The position numbers were made by a program, and so were the translations under genes. A stretch of 10,265 bases of DNA, from assembly GCA_036939355.1 (NCBI GenBank), contig JALLAP010001903.1, positions 1 to 10,265 of the forward strand, written 5' to 3'. Each line of letters begins with the position of its first letter. The stretch's first letter is position 1. The DNA is from Thalassiosira profunda. Lineage: Eukaryota > Bacillariophyta > Thalassiosirophyceae > Thalassiosirales > Thalassiosiraceae. The notes beneath the pieces were generated by a model that searched no databases, was not told the DNA's origin, and saw nothing but the letters and a program-made list of their open reading frames with translations. This document shows positions 7,177 through 10,265 of this stretch, piece after piece.

Positions 7177-8166
7177 TTACGTCTCCAATGGATCGCTCAT
7201 GAAGAAACTGCTCGTCGGATCAATCGTCCGCAAATCCACCAACACGCTTCCCTTGCTCTGTGTGCTGCTCAAGTGCGCCTTCAGATAGTACTTTGTGCCC
7301 TTCGCCACCTTCTTCTTCGACCCCTTCTTCTTCCCCTTCCCAAAGCTCTCGGGTTTCACGCTCTGAATTTCCATCATCATCTCCCGGACGTTGTCGAGCA
7401 GCTTGTCCATCCCGAACGATCCCTTCCCCAACCCCATCCGGACGACGCCCGCCTGGTCGGTGCGGTAGTTGCTCATCCCGGACATTTGCCGCGCCAAGGC
7501 GTCCAGCAGCGCGTCCCGCTCGACGATGGTGTCGAGCTTGGGATTGGGCATCAACCCCCGCGGTCCCAACAGGCGGGCCACGGGGGACAATTCCGACACC
7601 ATCTCGGGCGTGGCGAGGGTGCGCTGGAACGACGACACGGAGGTCGTCCCATCTTTCAGGGATTCCACGAGCGCCGCGCCCCCCGCCGCGACGGCCCCCG
7701 CCTCCAACGCCTGTTCTGCGAGTTTGGGATCGTCCGTGAACACCGCCACGTTGAACGTCTTGCCGTTCCCGTGCGGCAGGGCCAACGATCCCCGCAGCGC
7801 CTGCCCCGGCTTCCGCGGGTCCAAGTTCAGCTGCAGCGCCAATTCCACCGTCTCGTCCATCCTCCGGTATTCATTTTCGTTGGCGTCCTTCTTGATGTCG
7901 TCGGCGGTGGGGGCGTCGGCGGCCCCCCGCTGGGCAAAGTAAGCGATCCGCTGATCCACCCGGTTCTCCTTGTTCGTGTCCCATCGCTCCTTCCGGGCGA
8001 GGTGGCGGTCGTCGCACCCTTCCAATATGGATTGGACCGCGGCTTTGATGGGGGTGGAGGGCCGGGGGGTGGGGTGGGCGCGGGAGTGGAAGGCGCGGAG
8101 GGCGTTGGCGGTGGACCCGGTTTGATGGGTGCACCTCCGCGCGACGTGACCGACGACGGAGGCCAT
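7177..8166 (-). CDS. Mitochondrial large-subunit ribosomal protein bL1m
   Basis: An intronless frame of 329 residues runs from ATG 8166 (MASVVGHVARRCTH) to TAA 7179-7177. The L1 core occupies about residues 102-312 and shows the family signatures: ETVELALQLNLDPRKPGQ, LRGSLALPHGNGKTFNVAVF, ARLLGPRGLMPNPK, NYRTDQAGVV.MGLGKGSF and YLKAHLSS. L1 forms the mobile L1 stalk on 23S-type rRNA and takes part in release of deacylated tRNA. About 100 residues precede the core, the first 35 rich in Arg, Ala, Ser and His with almost no acidic residues (AFHSRAHPTPRP), which suggests a mitochondrial presequence. A Lys-rich insert (GKGKKKGSKKK, about 276-286) sits inside domain I. A plastid location is less likely because no bipartite signal (ASAFAP-type) is seen. 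It is divergent from the TatB-like gene. Confidence 0.9.
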   Translation of the reverse strand: MASVVGHVARRCTHQTGSTANALRAFHSRAHPTPRPSTPIKAAVQSILEGCDDRHLARKERWDTNKENRVDQRIAYFAQRGAADAPTADDIKKDANENEYRRMDETVELALQLNLDPRKPGQALRGSLALPHGNGKTFNVAVFTDDPKLAEQALEAGAVAAGGAALVESLKDGTTSVSSFQRTLATPEMVSELSPVARLLGPRGLMPNPKLDTIVERDALLDALARQMSGMSNYRTDQAGVVRMGLGKGSFGMDKLLDNVREMMMEIQSVKPESFGKGKKKGSKKKVAKGTKYYLKAHLSSTQSKGSVLVDLRTIDPTSSFFMSDPLET

Positions 8167-8433
8167 TTTGCAACTGTCCAGGTAGGAGCACGCTTGCCGA
8201 CGACTCTAGAGGAGGAACAGAGCAGCAGGCGGAGCGCAGGACGAGGCGGTGGGGGGCAAAGGTAGGGGCCGAGGAGCAGCGACGACGACGAGGCGAGGTT
8301 GGTGTTTGTTGGTGGTGACGAAGGGAATGAAGGTGGGTATCCGTCACGCCATTACATGCCCCTGTGTAACGTCAGACGAGTGTAACGTCACGCTTGATCA
8401 CACACCACCAGCTACCTATTGTACCACACCCAT
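8167..8433. promoter_or_regulatory. Compact divergent promoter region of bL1m and the TatB-like gene
   Basis: Only 267 nt separate the two ATGs, so both promoters must lie here or overlap coding sequence. The strongest signal is the 11-nt direct repeat GTGTAACGTCA at 8364-8374 and 8380-8390, offset by 16 nt and each holding ACGTCA, the bZIP/CRE-type half-palindrome TGACGT on the other strand. A short upstream ORF (8356-8385, 9 codons plus stop) overlaps these repeats and would lie in the TatB leader only if transcription starts upstream of it. Confidence 0.55.
8364..8390. repeat. Duplicated GTGTAACGTCA element
   Basis: Two perfect 11-nt copies start 16 nt apart and are separated by GACGA. 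Each contains ACGTCA (TGACGT on the minus strand). In the diatom Phaeodactylum such TGACGT-type sites act as CO2/cAMP-responsive elements in carbonic anhydrase promoters; here the role is only an analogy. Confidence 0.6.
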
Positions 8434-9249
8434 ATGTTCGACATCTCCTGGGGCGAGCTTGCCGTCCTCACCGGCGTGGGCCTCGCCCTCGTCGGCCGGC
8501 GCGACCTCCCCGTCGCCTCCCGCGCCGTCGGCCAGCAGGTCGGGCGCATCGTCGGCCTCCTCCAGGGCGCGAGGCTGCGCGCCGACCGCTTCGCGTCCGA
8601 CCACCAATTGAAGCAGTTGCAGAACGAGTTTCGGAGCGGGTTAAGGGAGCTGGACGCCGTCAAGGCCGAGTTGGCGGGGAGCATGGCGCACCGGGCCGGG
8701 GTGGGGGGCGGCGGGGGGAATTTAGGGGCGCTGGTATCGGGGGTCGACCGGAAGAGGCCGGCGGCGATGATGGGCGGTGCACCCCCTGCCGCCGCTGATG
8801 GTGCGGCAGCCGCCACATCTTCCATGACGCCTTCGTCGATGGGTGCCGATTACCTGGCGGCAGCGCAGCAGGCGGAATCCTCGCAGGGCAATTCGCCACC
8901 CATCCAAGCGATGGAAGGGGGCGCCGTCAGATTGGCACCGCGAACCCAATCCGTGGCCGCCGTCGCCGAGGAAGAATGGGAAAAGAGGGGCATTGGATTC
9001 CGCTCCGTCGCCGAAGGGCGGGGGATACAACAACATAATGATTCGCTGGAAGGGACGGGGGGTGCCGCTCCTGTCGGCGCCGGAGGGGCGGTGATACTGT
9101 CCAACTATTTGCGGCAGTCGCTCATTTACGATCAATACGAACGGACCGTTCGGGAGCAGGATGATGCGTTGCGATCGAGGGTGGAGAAGGTGCGACACGA
9201 GCGTTCGGGAGACGGCGGTGGCGAGGATAACAACGCAAAGACCCGATGA
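8434..9249 (+). CDS. TatB-like subunit of a mitochondrial twin-arginine translocase
   Basis: The protein has 271 residues, from ATG 8434 (MFDISWGEL) to TGA 9247-9249; an in-frame stop at 8395-8397 and no earlier in-frame ATG support this start. The N-terminus has the Tat A/B layout: a short membrane helix at about 5-21 with the TatB-type acidic residue Glu8, a hinge GRRDLP (21-26), then an amphipathic helix at about 25-60 (ASRAVGQQVGRIVGLLQ) and a charged helix to about 82 (LQNEFRSGLRELDAVKAEL). It closely resembles the Arabidopsis mitochondrial TatB-like protein (GELFLILG...GPKDLP, RTAGRL.GR) more than plastid Hcf106. TatB with TatC recognises folded Tat substrates such as the Rieske protein. 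Odd points: Arg22 replaces the first hinge proline; there is no N-terminal presequence; and a long Gly/Ala/Ser-rich linker (about 84-220) leads to a conserved-looking charged C-terminus (about 220-258: NYLRQSLIYDQYERTVREQD). Location is inferred, not shown. Confidence 0.78.
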   Translation: MFDISWGELAVLTGVGLALVGRRDLPVASRAVGQQVGRIVGLLQGARLRADRFASDHQLKQLQNEFRSGLRELDAVKAELAGSMAHRAGVGGGGGNLGALVSGVDRKRPAAMMGGAPPAAADGAAAATSSMTPSSMGADYLAAAQQAESSQGNSPPIQAMEGGAVRLAPRTQSVAAVAEEEWEKRGIGFRSVAEGRGIQQHNDSLEGTGGAAPVGAGGAVILSNYLRQSLIYDQYERTVREQDDALRSRVEKVRHERSGDGGGEDNNAKTR

Positions 9250-9914
9250 TGCTTCGACTAGCAACTTGCTCCTCTCCCGATGCCCTGCAGTCTTCGCTAC
9301 TTCTTGCGGCTAGGCCTTGGGACTCTGGGTGCGCCCCTGGGAAGAAGAGGAGAGGAATTGATTCCTCGTCTTCTGGCATGGCCGCGTGGGTTGGGTTTGG
9401 GACCCGACGACGCGCTTGCAGCAAATCAGAGGTCAGAATTGGATTGGGGGTTTTTGGGTTCCGGGTTAGGGTTAAATTTCGTTCCCCAGCGAAGCAGTCT
9501 CTGACACTATCCTCACGAGCGGTACGAAAGCGGTACACGGCAGTGCTATTTTTGGCTATTTTAGTCGCTAAAGAAGGCCAATGAACATTCTCACTGTCTG
9601 AAGTGTCCGAAGTCGCGAGCCTCTTTCTTTTTTCTTTTTTGCAACCTCGCCGCTGAGAGATTCAATTGTTAGGGGTACATAAATCAATCGTATGAGTCAT
9701 TTCCATAAGGCAATTTATTCAATCAAACTATCAGTTATTAATAGAACTATTCGTATCACCAATAAATACAATTAGATTACCTCTAAACAGCCTCTGACAC
9801 TGAGGCGAGGGTGAACCGAGCGAGGAGGAAGCCGCCCCATGGCCTCACACCACCAGCAGAGTTGCAAATCGCAAAGGCGAGGGATCGAACGAGCGGCGGA
9901 GGGGGCTATGATCG
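9250..9914. other. Intergenic region with AT-rich patch; no gene supported in most of it
   Basis: This 665-nt stretch separates the TatB-like stop from the next start. Open frames up to about 140 codons on either strand lack ATG starts or recognisable protein features. Visible items: two telomere-like units GGGTTAGGGTTA (9463-9474); a pyrimidine run CTCTTTCTTTTTTCTTTTTT (9621-9640); an AT-rich patch at about 9660-9785, unlike the GC-rich surroundings, with AATAAA at 9761-9766 (possible poly(A) signal for the TatB-like gene, though over 500 nt past its stop) and TTTATT at 9715-9720; and a small stem-loop CCTC-TGACACT-GAGG just after it. The patch probably also serves the next gene's promoter. 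Confidence 0.5.
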
Positions 9915-9943
9915 ATGGAGGCCGCCGAGCAAGCGAGCACTAG
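9839..9943 (+). other. Upstream ORF overlapping the start of the last gene
   Basis: An ATG at 9839 in strong context (GCCGCCCCATGG) opens a 34-codon frame ending in TAG at 9941-9943. It overlaps, out of frame, the main ATG at 9915; a second ATG in this frame is at 9908. If the mRNA starts upstream of 9839, this frame should reduce translation of the main protein. If it starts between 9839 and 9908 only the short inner frame matters. It could also be a first exon whose intron was not found. Confidence 0.4.
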
Positions 9944-10265
9944 CGCCCGCGGGGCGCCGGATTCGCGCGAGCTATCGTTGACCCCGCCCGGGGAACGCAA
10001 GTCGCTCCGCCTCCTCGACGCGTCCGACCGGAGCGATTCGGGGGCGCTGACGACCGAGACGGCGAACATGACGAGCTCTACGAGCCTCAGGGATAGCGAG
10101 GAGGTGGAGCCTTCGATGAGATCGGGCGAGGATGCGCGGAGAAATTCATATGATGTGCTTGCTGAGGAGAAGGAGACGATCGACGAGGACGAGCACGACG
10201 CGGAGCTGCAGCCGGCGCCCGGGCTGCCGCAAGACCGGCAGCCGCCAGAGGAATTCGCGCCGTCG
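9915..10265 (+). CDS. Acidic, Ser-rich hypothetical protein, 3'-truncated by window end
   Basis: The frame is open from ATG 9915 (MEAAEQASTS) to the last base, 117 codons, with an in-frame stop just upstream at 9909-9911. The visible part is low complexity: Ser/Thr-rich, with SxR/RxxS-type phosphorylation-prone sites (GERKSLRLL, DARRNSYD) and a strongly acidic stretch at about 84-98 (EEKETIDEDEHDAE), then Pro/Gln-rich. No domain, signal peptide or membrane segment is seen. Its style resembles the cytosolic N-terminus of the membrane protein at 4609-6815, so it may be the N-terminal tail of another membrane or signalling protein, but this is a guess. Codon choice is GC-ending, as in the neighbouring genes, which supports real coding. 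Confidence 0.55.
   Translation, partial: MEAAEQASTSARGAPDSRELSLTPPGERKSLRLLDASDRSDSGALTTETANMTSSTSLRDSEEVEPSMRSGEDARRNSYDVLAEEKETIDEDEHDAELQPAPGLPQDRQPPEEFAPS

Noticed and set aside
7273..8265. 330-codon open frame on the plus strand opposite bL1m
   Set aside because: It is a shadow of the L1 gene: no domain, no ATG-supported start, and composition typical of antisense GC-rich codons.
9463..9474. Telomere-like GGGTTAGGGTTA, possible chromosome end or interstitial telomere
   Set aside because: There are only two units in an intergenic region with genes on both sides; chance or a telo-box-like site is as likely.
9122..9584. Open frames of 112 (plus) and 138 (minus) codons after the TatB-like gene
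   Set aside because: The minus frame starts with a non-ATG codon and overlaps the TatB-like gene; the plus frame overlaps its stop. Neither has recognisable features or a plausible promoter.
9870..9900. tRNA T-loop-like GTTCGATCC on the minus strand
   Set aside because: The flanking bases do not form a T-arm stem and no D-arm, anticodon arm or acceptor stem could be drawn.
1..10265. CRISPR array, transposon, integron or bacterial defence system
   Set aside because: No regularly spaced repeats, transposase, integrase or terminal inverted repeats were found; the genes are eukaryotic with introns.

Overview
The window looks like nuclear DNA of a unicellular photosynthetic stramenopile, most likely a diatom. 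This is inferred from gene content; no species can be named. Supporting points: short GT-AG introns of 59-172 nt; compact, mostly intron-poor genes on both strands; AATAAA-type poly(A) motifs; two proteins built from helicase-associated (HA) repeats, which are unusually common in diatoms; a multi-span membrane protein with the 'NG.Y...GRP.Y' ectodomain module common in algal proteins; and nuclear genes for mitochondrial proteins. There are no bacterial operons, Shine-Dalgarno patterns, CRISPR arrays or mobile elements.

Layout: (1) 1-779 (+), the 3' part of an HA-repeat protein (HA-A). (2) 854-2738 (-), a plant-type fatty acid amide hydrolase (FAAH-like amidase), convergent with HA-A. (3) 2739-3144, a divergent intergenic region with a G-quadruplex-type motif and a C/A-rich leader. 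(4) 3145-4441 (+), a second HA protein (HA-B) with an AT-hook and one 172-nt intron. (5) 4609-6815 (-), a membrane protein with an EGF-containing ectodomain; its last three exons include a 44-nt microexon. (6) 7177-8166 (-), mitochondrial ribosomal protein bL1m. (7) 8434-9249 (+), a TatB-like subunit of a mitochondrial twin-arginine translocase, divergent from bL1m across 267 nt that carry a duplicated ACGTCA element. (8) 9250-9914, a mostly non-coding stretch with an AT-rich patch. (9) 9915-10265 (+), the 5' part of an unrecognised acidic, Ser-rich protein, preceded by an overlapping upstream ORF.

Two single N bases (2001 and 5061) are each flanked by perfect 72-nt direct duplicates. Both lie inside genes and both break the reading frame; counting each duplicate once restores one continuous frame. 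They are best read as unmerged contig overlaps, not biology.

The genes do not form an operon-like system. The functional links that can be argued are the divergent bL1m/TatB pair (both mitochondrial) and the two HA paralogues that flank the amidase. The most noteworthy items are the TatB-like mitochondrial Tat component, the FAAH orthologue, and the membrane protein with two related ectodomain modules around an EGF domain.
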